From Oceanobacillus piezotolerans (GTDB taxonomy: Bacteria > Bacillota > Bacilli > Bacillales > Amphibacillaceae): a DNA stretch of 64,000 nucleotides. The stretch is taken from the NCBI RefSeq assembly GCF_003665065.1, contig NZ_RCHR01000006.1, positions 1-64,000 of the forward strand. The letters run 5' to 3'. Below the pieces are notes generated by a model. It saw only the letters and a program-made list of their open reading frames with translations, had not been told where the DNA came from and did not search any database. The position numbers and the translations under genes are program-made. The first letter of the stretch is position 1, and the number at the start of each line of letters is the position of its first letter. Below, in pieces: positions 35,101-43,572 of the stretch.

Positions 35101-35838
35101 ATGAGAATAAAGGAAGTTGCTGATTTAGTTGGGATAAGCGTGCGCACGCTGCATCATTATGATGAGATTGGTCTTCTGCATCCGAGTGATACAACAGAAG
35201 CGGGTTATCGAATCTACAGTGATAAAGAATTAGACCGCCTCCAGCAAATTCTCTTTTTTAGAGAGCTTGGCTTCCCTTTAAAGAAAATAAAAGAAATCAT
35301 TGACAGTCCGTCGTTTAATCAAAACGAAGCATTGGAACTGCACAGAAAGATGTTAATCGAGAAAAGAGATCGATTAACTAGAATGATACGGACTGTTGAG
35401 AAAACCATTCAGCACCATAAAGGAGAGATTGTTATGTCAAAGAAAGAGCAGTTTGAAGGATTTGATTTCAGCCAAAATCCATATGAGCAAGAAGCACGTG
35501 AACGGTGGGGAAATGAAGCTGTTGACAAGTCGAAGGATAAGATGGGGAGAATGTCGAAACAACAGCTAACAGATTTTCAGGAGGAGTTTAATGATATCTA
35601 TCGTAAATTGGCAGAGGTACGCCATGAATCAGCACATTCTAACATTGCTCAAGAGCGAATAGAACTCTGGTATAACGCTTTAAATAAAATAGGGGATTAT
35701 TCACTGGAAGCATTCCAAGGGCTTGGTCAAATGTACGTAGAGGATGAACGTTTCACGAGAAATATTGATAAATTCGGTGAAGGTCTTTCGGTGTTTATGC
35801 GAGACGCAATGCGTATTTATGCGGAGAGAAATAAATAA
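35101..35838 (+). CDS. MerR family regulator with TipAS domain (TipA/Mta-like)
   Basis: A 245-residue MerR activator. The N-terminal winged helix (1-70) contains [21 protein letters not shown] and [15 protein letters not shown] coiled-coil dimer helix (about 75-110) follows, then a C-terminal TipAS domain ([17 protein letters not shown] to the end). TipAS pockets bind thiopeptides and other bulky hydrophobic compounds; B. subtilis Mta activates multidrug transporters. An AAAGGAG 8 bases before Met112 could start a free TipAS-like product. The promoter has a 19-bp spacer. An ABC exporter operon lies downstream beyond a terminator but has its own TetR-type operators. Confidence 0.92.
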   Translation: MRIKEVADLVGISVRTLHHYDEIGLLHPSDTTEAGYRIYSDKELDRLQQILFFRELGFPLKKIKEIIDSPSFNQNEALELHRKMLIEKRDRLTRMIRTVEKTIQHHKGEIVMSKKEQFEGFDFSQNPYEQEARERWGNEAVDKSKDKMGRMSKQQLTDFQEEFNDIYRKLAEVRHESAHSNIAQERIELWYNALNKIGDYSLEAFQGLGQMYVEDERFTRNIDKFGEGLSVFMRDAMRIYAERNK

Positions 35839-35847
35839 ATAAATGAA

Positions 35848-35887
35848 AACAATCAGTTAGGTTTATCCCCTTCTGATTGTTTTTTTA
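35848..35887 (+). terminator. Terminator after the MerR gene
   Basis: AACAATCAG / CTGATTGTT stem with a 16-base loop and a TTTTTT tail. Confidence 0.85.
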
Positions 35888-35896
35888 CATAGATAT

Positions 35897-35961
35897 TGAG
35901 TGATTACTCACTTGACAAAAATGCGGTAAGTGGAATATTATTTATAGTGAGTAATCACTCA
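35897..35961 (+). promoter_or_regulatory. Promoter flanked by two TetR-type palindromes
   Basis: TTGACA (35912) and TATTAT (35936) are 18 bases apart. Immediately before lies TGAGTGATTACTCA (35897-35910); immediately after lies its exact reverse complement TGAGTAATCACTCA (35948-35961). Two operators bracketing one promoter suggest tight repression of the following ABC-TetR operon. Confidence 0.8.
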
Positions 35962-35979
35962 TTTTAGGGGGAGAGTATA

Positions 35980-36702
35980 ATGGATGATAATGTTTGTATT
36001 TCGATTCGTCATGTTTCCAAGACATTTGGAAAACATCAAGTGCTGTCAGGAATAGAACTGGAAATTAAAGACGGGGAAATATTTGGATTACTAGGTCCAT
36101 CAGGGGCAGGAAAATCTACTCTTGTTAAACAGTTGGCTGGTCTAGATACACCAACAGAAGGCGAAAACTTTTTGTTTCAACAAAGGATGCCATCGCTATC
36201 ATTAATGAAGCGAATTGGATATATGGCACAAGCAGACGCGTTATATGAGGATTTATCTGCAAAAGAGAATCTGCAATTTTTCTCTACCATATACGGTATT
36301 CGAGGAAAAAAACAGAGAGAAAGAATTAGGGAGGTAATGGAGCTAGTCGATCTATCCGCACATTTAAACAAAAGAGTTGCGAATTTTTCTGGAGGGATGA
36401 AGAGAAGGCTATCATTGGCTTTATCCTTGTTACATGAGCCTGAATTATTAATTCTGGATGAACCGACTGTTGGCATTGATCCTGTCTTGAGAAGGAACAT
36501 TTGGGATGCGTTTTACGACTTAAACAAAAGAGGAACGACAATTATTGTAACAACACATGTTATGGATGAAGCGGATAAATGTGACCGTTTAGCACTAATG
36601 CGTGAAGGTGCAATTATAGCTGTAGGAACACCAGAGGAATTAAAGGAAAAGTCGAACACAAATAGTTTAGAAGAAGCCTTTTTGGCGTTCGGGGGTGAAT
36701 AG
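35980..36702 (+). CDS. ABC transporter ATP-binding protein
   Basis: A 240-residue ABC ATPase of the DrrA/NatA exporter type. Walker A is GPSGAGKST near residue 41, the signature NFSGGMKRRLSLALSL near 134, Walker B LLILDEPTVGIDP near 155 and the H-loop TTHVMDEADKC. All catalytic residues are intact. GGGGGAGAG precedes the ATG. It runs into the permease gene; together with the TetR gene it forms an operon. Likely drug or lipid efflux. Confidence 0.92.
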   Translation: MDDNVCISIRHVSKTFGKHQVLSGIELEIKDGEIFGLLGPSGAGKSTLVKQLAGLDTPTEGENFLFQQRMPSLSLMKRIGYMAQADALYEDLSAKENLQFFSTIYGIRGKKQRERIREVMELVDLSAHLNKRVANFSGGMKRRLSLALSLLHEPELLILDEPTVGIDPVLRRNIWDAFYDLNKRGTTIIVTTHVMDEADKCDRLALMREGAIIAVGTPEELKEKSNTNSLEEAFLAFGGE

Positions 36703-36703
36703 G

Positions 36704-37732
36704 TTGAAAGTAATGGCACTAACCAAAAGAATTTTACAGCAAATAGCTCGAGATCGACGTACGATGGCATTGTTAATTGCAGCACCTATTCTGGTCCTAA
36801 CCATGTTGCATTTAGTCTTTAATGGAGAAGACTATGTCCCGAAAATTGGGTTGGTTGATTTACCTCGTTCTATAGAAAGTCAAATAGATGATACCGGTGC
36901 AGAGATCCATGTATATTCTCATGAAGAAGATGCTATGAAGGAGATATCTTCCGGTGAATTGGATGGTTATATTACGTTTGTTCATCATTCTCCTGGGATT
37001 ACACTTGAGGGTAGTGATCCATCAGTTAATAGTGCAGCAATAAAGTGGATTCGTTCTGCATTTGAGCCGTTACAGGAGAGTAATCCAAAACAAGAGATAG
37101 AGATTTCTTATGTGCATGGCTCCAGTGATATGGGATCGTTTGACTATTTTGGACCAGTACTGTTAGGGTTTTTTATCTTTTTCTTTGTATTCCTTATTGC
37201 TGGTGTCTCTTTTATACGAGAACGAACTACAGGAACTTTGGAGAAATTGTTATCAACTCCAATTCGTAAATGGGAGATTATTATGGGTTATGTACTAGGA
37301 TTTGGACTAATAACAATGATTCAATCTACCATAATCGCTTGGTATTCTATCTATGTATTAGGAATGTTAATGGAAGGTTCGTTTTGGCATGTATTGTTGA
37401 TTACGTTATTTCTAGCTTTGACTGCCTTAACATTAGGAATTCTAATTTCTTCCTTTGCGAATAATGAATTACAAATGATTCAGTTTATTCCCGTCATCGT
37501 GGTGCCGCAGATTTTCTTCTCTGGCTTATTTAATCTAGAAACAATATCTGATTGGTTAAGCTGGATAGGGCCATATACTCCATTATACTACGCAGCAGAT
37601 GCACTGAGAGACGTGATGGTTAGAGGAGAAGGGTTTCCAGCCATCTATCTTGATCTTCTTCTATTACTAGGATTTTCAGCTCTCTTTTTACTATTGAATT
37701 TATTAGTTCTTAGAAAATATAGGGAAATCTAA
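36704..37732 (+). CDS. ABC-2 type permease
   Basis: A 342-residue ABC-2 exporter permease (YhgE/DrrB/NatB-like). One N-terminal helix (about 20-40), an extracytoplasmic domain of about 120 residues, and five or six C-terminal helices. The conserved ABC-2 segment RERTTGTLEKLLSTPIRKWEIIMGY is present. I place the start at TTG 36704, with GGGGGTG 7 bases upstream; GTG 36695, inside that motif, is the alternative. It overlaps or abuts the ATPase stop. Confidence 0.88.
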   Translation: MKVMALTKRILQQIARDRRTMALLIAAPILVLTMLHLVFNGEDYVPKIGLVDLPRSIESQIDDTGAEIHVYSHEEDAMKEISSGELDGYITFVHHSPGITLEGSDPSVNSAAIKWIRSAFEPLQESNPKQEIEISYVHGSSDMGSFDYFGPVLLGFFIFFFVFLIAGVSFIRERTTGTLEKLLSTPIRKWEIIMGYVLGFGLITMIQSTIIAWYSIYVLGMLMEGSFWHVLLITLFLALTALTLGILISSFANNELQMIQFIPVIVVPQIFFSGLFNLETISDWLSWIGPYTPLYYAADALRDVMVRGEGFPAIYLDLLLLLGFSALFLLLNLLVLRKYREI

Positions 37733-37803
37733 CTTTCTTTGCAAGAACATTCTTATCTACTATACTAATATCAAAGAAATCAATAAGGATAAGAGGCGTT
37801 AAT

Positions 37804-38427
37804 GTGTCTAAAGATAATGAAAAACTTACCGAAAAACAAAGAGCAATTATAGATGCAGCAATTGAATTATTTGCTGAAAAGGGATTTGCCGCAACTTCTA
37901 CGAATGAAATTGCGAAAAAGGCAGAAGTAGCGGAAGGAACTATTTTCAAGCATTTTAAGTCCAAAAAGGGATTGTTAATGTCTGTCGTCTCTCCCATGAT
38001 GGTGAAATTAATGGCTCCCTTTATCAAAAATGATATTAACAAGGTAATAGATAAGGAATACGATACATTTCAAGAGTTTATTCGTGAAATGATAGAAAAT
38101 AGAACGGAATTTCTGAAGAAAAATCTGCCCTTATTACGAATCCTTATTCAAGAAATCCCTTTTCATCCTGAGTTAAAGGAACAATTTATTGAACATATAG
38201 GAAAAGATATTTTCGCTAAATTAATAATTGTTGTGGAACACTTCCAAGCAAAGGGACAAATTATTGATGCAGATCCTTATACTATTATTCGTATGGTAGC
38301 TGGTTCGATTTTCGCGTACATTATAGCAAGACATGTTGTCGTACCAGAAGGTAATTGGGATAGGGAAGAAGTGGAAATTGAAAGGATTATCGAATTAATT
38401 TCTAATGGTATTACGCCAAGAGAGTAA
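37804..38427 (+). CDS. TetR family regulator of the ABC exporter
   Basis: A 207-residue TetR protein. The HTH reads RAIIDAAIELFAEKGFAATS and EIAKKAEVAEGTIFKHFKSKKGLL. The C-terminal domain (FLKKNLPLLRILIQEIPFHPEL) resembles regulators of multidrug ABC transporters. GTG start with AGGCG upstream. It lies 71 bases after the permease and is the best candidate to bind the paired palindromes at 35897-35961, closing a feedback loop on its own operon. Confidence 0.9.
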   Translation: MSKDNEKLTEKQRAIIDAAIELFAEKGFAATSTNEIAKKAEVAEGTIFKHFKSKKGLLMSVVSPMMVKLMAPFIKNDINKVIDKEYDTFQEFIREMIENRTEFLKKNLPLLRILIQEIPFHPELKEQFIEHIGKDIFAKLIIVVEHFQAKGQIIDADPYTIIRMVAGSIFAYIIARHVVVPEGNWDREEVEIERIIELISNGITPRE

Positions 38428-38428
38428 A

Positions 38429-38452
38429 AAGTGGGCTGCTATGTGCCCACTT
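38429..38452. terminator. Shared terminator TetR/thiE
   Basis: AAGTGGGC / GCCCACTT stem with an 8-base loop between convergent genes, T-rich on both sides. Confidence 0.75.
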
Positions 38453-38455
38453 CTT

Positions 38456-39079
38456 TCATAAAGCTTTCACCGCTTCATGGATGTTTGCTGCTTCAGTGAT
38501 AGCGGAGATAACAGCAACCCCATCTGCACCGGCTTCACGAACAAACTTTGCATTTACCTGATCTATTCCTCCAATACCAACGATGGGAAGTAGAGGGTAT
38601 TGCTCTCGAATCGATTGAATCCATTTGATACCCACAGCTTCTTTAGCATTTTTTTTTGTTTTTGTAGAAAAGATAGGCCCAGCTCCTACATAATCAACAA
38701 GTGCAATCGAACTGTTTTCAAGCTCCTGTTGATTAGAAATAGAAAGACCGATAAATTTATCAGGAAATCTCCTCCTAACTTCTTCTATAGGAAGGTCATC
38801 TTGTCCAACATGAATCCCATCTACATCTAAGACTTCCGCTAATTCGATATCATCATTGATAATAAAAGAAATTTGATGCTTTTTGCAAATCCGACGAAGT
38901 TGTTTGCCTAAATTGACTTTGTCTTCACCACTAAGAGATCCCTTACCCTTTTCCCTAAATTGAAAGCTAGAGATCCCTCCTTCAATTGCCTCTAGGAGAA
39001 TATCAGCTGGATTTCGTTTGCAATTCTGGCTACCCATAATAAAGTATTTATTTAATATTGTTCTATCAAATTTAGTCAT
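38456..39079 (-). CDS. thiE: Thiamine phosphate synthase
   Basis: A 207-residue TIM-barrel enzyme joining HMP-pyrophosphate and thiazole phosphate to thiamine phosphate. Motifs: SFQFREKGKG, IINDDIELAEVLDVDGIHVGQDD, YVGAGPIFSTKTKKNA and PIVGIGGID. Length is standard. Its ATG overlaps the thiM stop. It is the last gene of the riboswitch-controlled tenA-thiD-thiM-thiE operon. Confidence 0.95.
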   Translation of the reverse strand: MTKFDRTILNKYFIMGSQNCKRNPADILLEAIEGGISSFQFREKGKGSLSGEDKVNLGKQLRRICKKHQISFIINDDIELAEVLDVDGIHVGQDDLPIEEVRRRFPDKFIGLSISNQQELENSSIALVDYVGAGPIFSTKTKKNAKEAVGIKWIQSIREQYPLLPIVGIGGIDQVNAKFVREAGADGVAVISAITEAANIHEAVKAL

Positions 39080-39852
39080 GTTATCACGCTTTCTAGTGTT
39101 CCAGGGTCCCGAGATAGTGCATCAAGGAAGGAGGCGATAAACGTGCCATTTCCTTGTACACTTGGATTAGCTGCTGCGTAGGATGCAGCTAATCCGTAAA
39201 AATGAACGGCTGTATAAGCTTGGTCCTCAATAGGTGCATCCGTTGTTAAACAAGCTGCTAAAATCGATCCTAATAAGCAACCTGCACCAGTCACTTTTGC
39301 TAACAGCGGATGCCCCGTTTCATTTGTTATCCGTTCTTTGGTTGTATGAATGATATCTGTTTTACCTGTTAATACCGCTGTCGTTTGATATTTGATAGAT
39401 ACTTTTTCGGCAATTTCTGCTATGTTTCCTTCTCCAATTGACTCCACGCCTTTTGTTTCCCAAGGAGTATCAACTAAATTTGCGAGTTCACCGGCATTTC
39501 CTTTAATAACAGTCGGTTTTACTTCTTTAAGTATTTCATTCACTGCATCTGTTCGAAATGATGTAGCAGCCACTCCGACAGGATCTAATACAACAGGTAT
39601 GCCTTTTTGATTTGCAGCTTGACCAGCAAGTATCATCGCTTTTATATCAGCTCTGGTAATTGTACCGATATTTAGCAGGACGCCATCTGCAAGTGATGCC
39701 ATGTTATGTGCTTCCTCTTCTGCCTTTGCCATAACGGGTGCTCCACCAAAGGACAATAACCCATTTGCTGTAAAGTTCATGACAACCTGATTGGTTAGAT
39801 GGTGAATAAGGGGTACATTCTTTCTGACTTGCTTGATAACCTCAAGATTCAT
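39076..39852 (-). CDS. thiM: Hydroxyethylthiazole kinase
   Basis: A 258-residue ribokinase-like kinase that salvages the thiazole moiety of thiamine. PLIHHLTNQVVMNFTANGLL at the N-terminus, LDPVGVAATSFR, IKGNAGEL and the catalytic KVTGAGCLLGS segment are all present. It overlaps thiD upstream and thiE downstream by ATGA, so the three products are made together. Confidence 0.95.
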   Translation of the reverse strand: MNLEVIKQVRKNVPLIHHLTNQVVMNFTANGLLSFGGAPVMAKAEEEAHNMASLADGVLLNIGTITRADIKAMILAGQAANQKGIPVVLDPVGVAATSFRTDAVNEILKEVKPTVIKGNAGELANLVDTPWETKGVESIGEGNIAEIAEKVSIKYQTTAVLTGKTDIIHTTKERITNETGHPLLAKVTGAGCLLGSILAACLTTDAPIEDQAYTAVHFYGLAASYAAANPSVQGNGTFIASFLDALSRDPGTLESVIT

Positions 39853-40655
39853 TTCACCGTTTCCTCCTCACGTAATGCAAAGTGATTCGTTGGGCCATTC
39901 CCAGAACCTAGTGGGAAGGAGTATTTAATTGCCGCAGTAACAAAATGCTTCGCTTTTTCAACGGCTTGATATAGTGTCATCCCCTGACTAAGGTAGGCTG
40001 TAATGGCAGCGGAATAGGTGCATCCTGTCCCGTGTGTGTTTTTGGTAGGTATTCTTTTAACGGTAAAGCTATGGAAGCTATCCCCGTCGTACAACACGTC
40101 AGTTGCTTCACCTTCAAGATGTCCACCTTTAATTAGCACGGCACCTGCACCAAGATCATCAACTATTTTTACTGCTGCTTGTTTCATTTCGTCAATGTTA
40201 GTGATTTTCTCTTCAATTAAAAAGGCAGCTTCTGATAGATTTGGTGTTACTAATGTTGTAAGCGGTAAAAGGTTTTCTCTTAAATAGTCCCGTGCCTTTT
40301 CTTCAATTAATGCATCTCCACTTGTCGCAACCATAACGGGATCCATGATATAGGGTTTTTGGATAGATGTTATTTTTTCTGCAATTAATTTCATCATGTC
40401 GATGTTTGCGATCATGCCTGTCTTAAAAGCATCAATAGGCATATCAGATAATACAGAATCCAATTGCTCTTTAATGATATCCAGTGGAACGTGATGGATT
40501 GCCCCAACACCTGTTGTGTTTTGGGCGACAACAGAGGTAATGACAGACATCCCATAGCTTTTTAGTTCTTGAAATGTTTTTAAATCTGCCTGAATGCCTG
40601 CTCCGCCACTAGGATCTGTACCAGCAATGGTTAGTGCACAAGCTACTTGACTCAT
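39849..40655 (-). CDS. thiD: Hydroxymethylpyrimidine/phosphomethylpyrimidine kinase
   Basis: A 268-residue ribokinase-like enzyme phosphorylating HMP and HMP-phosphate. Motifs: ALTIAGTDPSGGAGIQADLK, MDPVMVATSGD, VTPNLSEA and the catalytic NTHGTGCTYSAAI. I set the ATG at 40655, which overlaps the tenA stop (ATGA). The longer frame that starts inside tenA is not needed. Confidence 0.95.
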   Translation of the reverse strand: MSQVACALTIAGTDPSGGAGIQADLKTFQELKSYGMSVITSVVAQNTTGVGAIHHVPLDIIKEQLDSVLSDMPIDAFKTGMIANIDMMKLIAEKITSIQKPYIMDPVMVATSGDALIEEKARDYLRENLLPLTTLVTPNLSEAAFLIEEKITNIDEMKQAAVKIVDDLGAGAVLIKGGHLEGEATDVLYDGDSFHSFTVKRIPTKNTHGTGCTYSAAITAYLSQGMTLYQAVEKAKHFVTAAIKYSFPLGSGNGPTNHFALREEETVK

Positions 40656-41341
40656 AGTTTTTTCACCAATCCTTTCGAAGGCCATTCCTCACAAGTGTAG
40701 GACATTTCCCAAAAAGCTAATTCAAGTTCACAACTCTTCTGAAATGCTTCTCTAATTTTGTCTTTTTCTTCTGTAGAAGCAGACGCCGCAAGGGCATCCA
40801 GTCGGTTGCGCATTTCCATAGTAGATGCTTCAACAGATGGATCACCATAAAAACGAATCCATTCATAGAATGGATTTTCCTCTGTTGGCTGGTATCTTTC
40901 CATTAACACTTGTCCAATCTCTAAATATGTCCATGGACAGGGCAGAAGGGCGCCAAGTGTTTCTCCCATTGTTCCGGTTTGTGCATGGTACATCATATGC
41001 TTTATATAATGGTCTGCTGTTGGTGGAAGGGGATAACCCTGTAAATCTTCATAGTTTACTCCAATATAATGACAGAACGTATGATGTGGGTGAACCTCAT
41101 CATTTAAGATAAATTGAATTCGCTGGAAGAAATAGGCAATATCCTCTCTTTTAGAGGATTTGGACAGCCCAATCCCATAAATTTGCATGAACGCATTTAA
41201 ATATTCAAAATCTGCTTTGATGTAATGAGCGATTGCTTCCTTCGATACGTCTCCCTTTCCAATTCCATCGACAAAGGGATGATCGAAAATGAGCTGAAAG
41301 ATATGATCATTTTCTTTTCTTAATTGATTGGTGAATGACAT
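40652..41341 (-). CDS. tenA: Aminopyrimidine aminohydrolase (thiaminase II)
   Basis: A 229-residue all-helical TenA protein that hydrolyses aminopyrimidine breakdown products of thiamine to HMP for reuse. Visible are DHPFVDGIGKGDV, YIKADFEYLNAFMQIYG, the nucleophile Cys in LLPCPWTYLEIG (about residue 135) and the C-terminal ELAFWEMSY with the catalytic Glu. ATG 41341 has AAAGGAGG upstream. It is the first gene after a TPP riboswitch. Confidence 0.94.
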   Translation of the reverse strand: MSFTNQLRKENDHIFQLIFDHPFVDGIGKGDVSKEAIAHYIKADFEYLNAFMQIYGIGLSKSSKREDIAYFFQRIQFILNDEVHPHHTFCHYIGVNYEDLQGYPLPPTADHYIKHMMYHAQTGTMGETLGALLPCPWTYLEIGQVLMERYQPTEENPFYEWIRFYGDPSVEASTMEMRNRLDALAASASTEEKDKIREAFQKSCELELAFWEMSYTCEEWPSKGLVKKL

Positions 41342-41403
41342 GTGAGTGCCTCCTTTAAAATTGGAAGCTACTAGGGGAATTCGAAAGAGGAGTAGATGCA
41401 TCT

Positions 41404-41497
41404 CCGCTACTTCCCTCCGCTGGTATTAACCAGATCAGGTCGATAAGGGTCGGATTCTAATCCTCTCAGCTCTTCATACAGAGCACCCCTAGTAGTT
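41404..41497 (-). promoter_or_regulatory. TPP riboswitch (thi box) before tenA-thiD-thiM-thiE
   Basis: On the minus strand the element contains the thi-box core: GGGGTGC, CTGAGAGG, GACCCTT, then ACCTGATCTGGTTAATACCAGCGGAGGGAAG. No terminator with a T-run lies between it and tenA. Instead CCCCTAGTAG (minus strand 41377-41368) is perfectly complementary to the 5' P1 strand CTACTAGGGG (41495-41486). This offers an alternative pairing close to the tenA ribosome binding site, so control may be translational (inference). Confidence 0.95.
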
Positions 41498-41527
41498 TCG
41501 TAGATTAATAATATTATCTTTGCAGTT

Positions 41528-42022
41528 TTATTTTGGGTGTATTGATAAAAATGTATTTGCTTTTACTCGAGATATAATTAACCAGCCAATGATCGAACCT
41601 GTAAGGCTGCTGACAAGAAACGGTGGAAGGAATGCAAATGCACCTACTGCACTGCCCATAAAGACATACGCAAAAGGAACTGCAGCAAAAGCTCCAATGA
41701 TTCCACTTCCTAGACCTTCACCGAATGCGGCAAATCCTTTCTTCCCTGATTTTTTATAAAAATATCCTGCTAAAAATGCACCAACCATTCCCCCTGGAAA
41801 GGCGAGTAATGTTCCCAGTCCTAGCAGATTTCGCAAGACGCCAATCATAAAGGCGATGATTACTGCTGGTCCAGGTCCTAACAGTACTCCTGCTATTACG
41901 TTAATGGCATGCTGCATCGGGTAAGCCCTAGCAATACCTGCTGGAAACCATATTAATTGAGCGGTAATCGTTCCAATTGCTACAAATACCGCCATCGTCG
42001 TTAAAAGTCTCGTCTTATTCAT
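41528..42022 (-). CDS. thiW: ThiW, substrate-binding S component of a thiamine-precursor ECF transporter
   Basis: A 164-residue membrane protein with about five hydrophobic helices. It has the ThiW pattern FPAGIARAYPMQHAINVIAGVLLGP and GTLLAFPGGMVGAFLAGYFY. ThiW is the predicted hydroxyethylthiazole-specific S component of ECF transporters. Energising EcfA/EcfT subunits are not in this window and are presumably shared. ATG 42022 follows AAAGGAGG. It has its own TPP riboswitch upstream and lies just before the tenA operon. Confidence 0.9.
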   Translation of the reverse strand: MNKTRLLTTMAVFVAIGTITAQLIWFPAGIARAYPMQHAINVIAGVLLGPGPAVIIAFMIGVLRNLLGLGTLLAFPGGMVGAFLAGYFYKKSGKKGFAAFGEGLGSGIIGAFAAVPFAYVFMGSAVGAFAFLPPFLVSSLTGSIIGWLIISRVKANTFLSIHPK

Positions 42023-42050
42023 TTTTACCTCCTTTCTAATGGGGGTACAC

Positions 42051-42083
42051 AAAAAGCCTGATCCAAAAGTGGACCAGGCTTTA
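42051..42083 (-). terminator. Riboswitch-controlled terminator before thiW
   Basis: On the minus strand AAAGCCTGGTCCACTTTTGG pairs back through ATCAGGCTTT and ends in TTTTT, between the TPP aptamer and thiW. It is the expected expression platform, which stops transcription when TPP is bound. Confidence 0.85.
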
Positions 42084-42116
42084 TATCCTGAGAATAATAG
42101 GTTGACATTTCGTCAC

Positions 42117-42205
42117 ACTACTTCCCTCCGCTGGTATTAACCAGATCAGGTCCATAAGGGTCGGAAACCTATCCTCTCAGCCCTTTATTGGGCACCCCTA
42201 GTAGT
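42117..42205 (-). promoter_or_regulatory. TPP riboswitch before thiW
   Basis: Second thi-box aptamer, nearly identical in its core to the one before tenA (CTGAGAGG, GACCCTTATGGACCTG, GGTTAATACCAGCGG). An intrinsic terminator follows at 42083-42051, so this copy works by transcription attenuation. Confidence 0.95.
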
Positions 42206-42405
42206 TGTTGCTTTGCTATTTAAATTTTCTAACATAAGGATAACAGTTTTTTAAGAAAATAACAATTATGATTTTGCTAATTGATCTAAATTAATCTTGC
42301 TACTTATACTATTATCTAATTTTAATGCCATTTAATTCCAAAATAATGATATAACAATATTAGTTGGAAAATTTTAAAATCATAAATGGGGGAGAAGGTT
42401 AAATA

Positions 42406-43431
42406 GTGGTACTATTAGCAATTAACAATGTGGAGAAGCATGATAAGGACAACGTCTTATTTCCGTGTTTTTCTTTAAAGGTAGAAAAGGGTGAAGTTGC
42501 TGCTATTCATTCCACATTAAACATAAGGAAAACACTAATCGATATGATTAGTGGTGACCATGCTTTGACATCTGGAGAATTGATTATCAATGGAAAAACG
42601 CTAAAAGATAAAAAGGATTATTTTAAACAGTTAGGATTATGTCTCTTTGAAGAAGGTCTATATGAAAGATTAACAGCAAAAGAGTATATTTCCTTCTATA
42701 GGAGCTTATATGGGTTCAAACAAACGTTTGATTACATTTTGCAGCTTACACAGCTTGAACAAAAGAAAAATATGCGTATAAAGCATTTCTCTTCATCTGA
42801 GAAGAGAAGAGTTCAATTCGCCCGAGTTCTTGCAATCGAACCTAGCTTTTATGTTTTCGAAGAGCCCGATTTAAATGTCGATTTGGAAACGAGACGTATC
42901 TTTATATCTATTCTGGAACACATACAAAAACAAGGAAGGGGTGCGCTCATTTTAACAGGGAACATGGAAAGTGCACTGACATTTACCAATCATGTCTTCC
43001 GTCTTGACGAGAATGGTTTGCGAAAAGTTGAAACGGAACCAGAAGAGAAGGTAATGGAGGAAGCAGAGCCGAAACGAGAAGTTAAAACAGCCCAATTCCA
43101 TAAGATTCCGACAAAGGTAAATGAGAAGATCGTATTATTTGAGCCTACAGAGATTGATTACATTGAAAGCAATGATGGTCAATCGTTTATTTATACTAAA
43201 GGAGAAATGTTTCCGAGCACGCTCACCTTAAATCAGTTAGAGGACCGTTTACATCCGTTTGGATTCTTCCGATGTCATCGATCCTATATTGTGAACCTGC
43301 AAAAGGTTCGTGAGGTCATTACTTGGACAAGAAATAGCTTTAGCTTAATTTTAGATGATAAAAACAAATCATCTATCCCATTATCGAAATCGAAAATGGC
43401 TGTGTTAAAGGAGCTATTAGGAATGAAATAA
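42406..43431 (+). CDS. LytTR regulator with a degenerate ABC-ATPase N-terminal domain
   Basis: A 341-residue fusion. Residues 1-205 follow an ABC ATPase fold but catalytic motifs are lost: the Walker A place reads HSTLNIRKT, the signature FSSSEKRRV, Walker B YVFEEPD (Glu for Asp), and the H-loop lacks His. A charged linker (about 210-235) leads to a LytTR DNA-binding domain (about 240-341: LFEPTEIDYIESNDGQSF ... FFRCHRSYIVNLQKV). The start is GTG with GGGGGAGAAGG upstream. It stands 141 bases before an ABC exporter pair on the same strand, which it probably regulates, perhaps by binding transporter parts. Similar fusions occur in Bacillales. Confidence 0.88.
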   Translation: MVLLAINNVEKHDKDNVLFPCFSLKVEKGEVAAIHSTLNIRKTLIDMISGDHALTSGELIINGKTLKDKKDYFKQLGLCLFEEGLYERLTAKEYISFYRSLYGFKQTFDYILQLTQLEQKKNMRIKHFSSSEKRRVQFARVLAIEPSFYVFEEPDLNVDLETRRIFISILEHIQKQGRGALILTGNMESALTFTNHVFRLDENGLRKVETEPEEKVMEEAEPKREVKTAQFHKIPTKVNEKIVLFEPTEIDYIESNDGQSFIYTKGEMFPSTLTLNQLEDRLHPFGFFRCHRSYIVNLQKVREVITWTRNSFSLILDDKNKSSIPLSKSKMAVLKELLGMK

Positions 43432-43572
43432 AGATTTTATGAATCTGTTCACCTTTCAAAAGCTCCAATCAACCTAAATTATACTCCTTTCATTAAAAAT
43501 ATAGTGTTTTATATTCCTGAACCTATTAATCTAGTGATGTAAGGTAAATGAATGAGCAAAGGGGAATGAGTA

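Noticed and set aside
35101-38427. MerR, ABC and TetR genes as one regulated operon under MerR control
   Set aside because: A good terminator at 35848-35887 and a separate promoter with paired palindromes separate the MerR gene from the ABC-TetR genes.
43432-43572. LytTR binding sites before the ABC exporter
   Set aside because: I looked for the imperfect direct repeats bound by LytTR proteins but saw none that I could defend.
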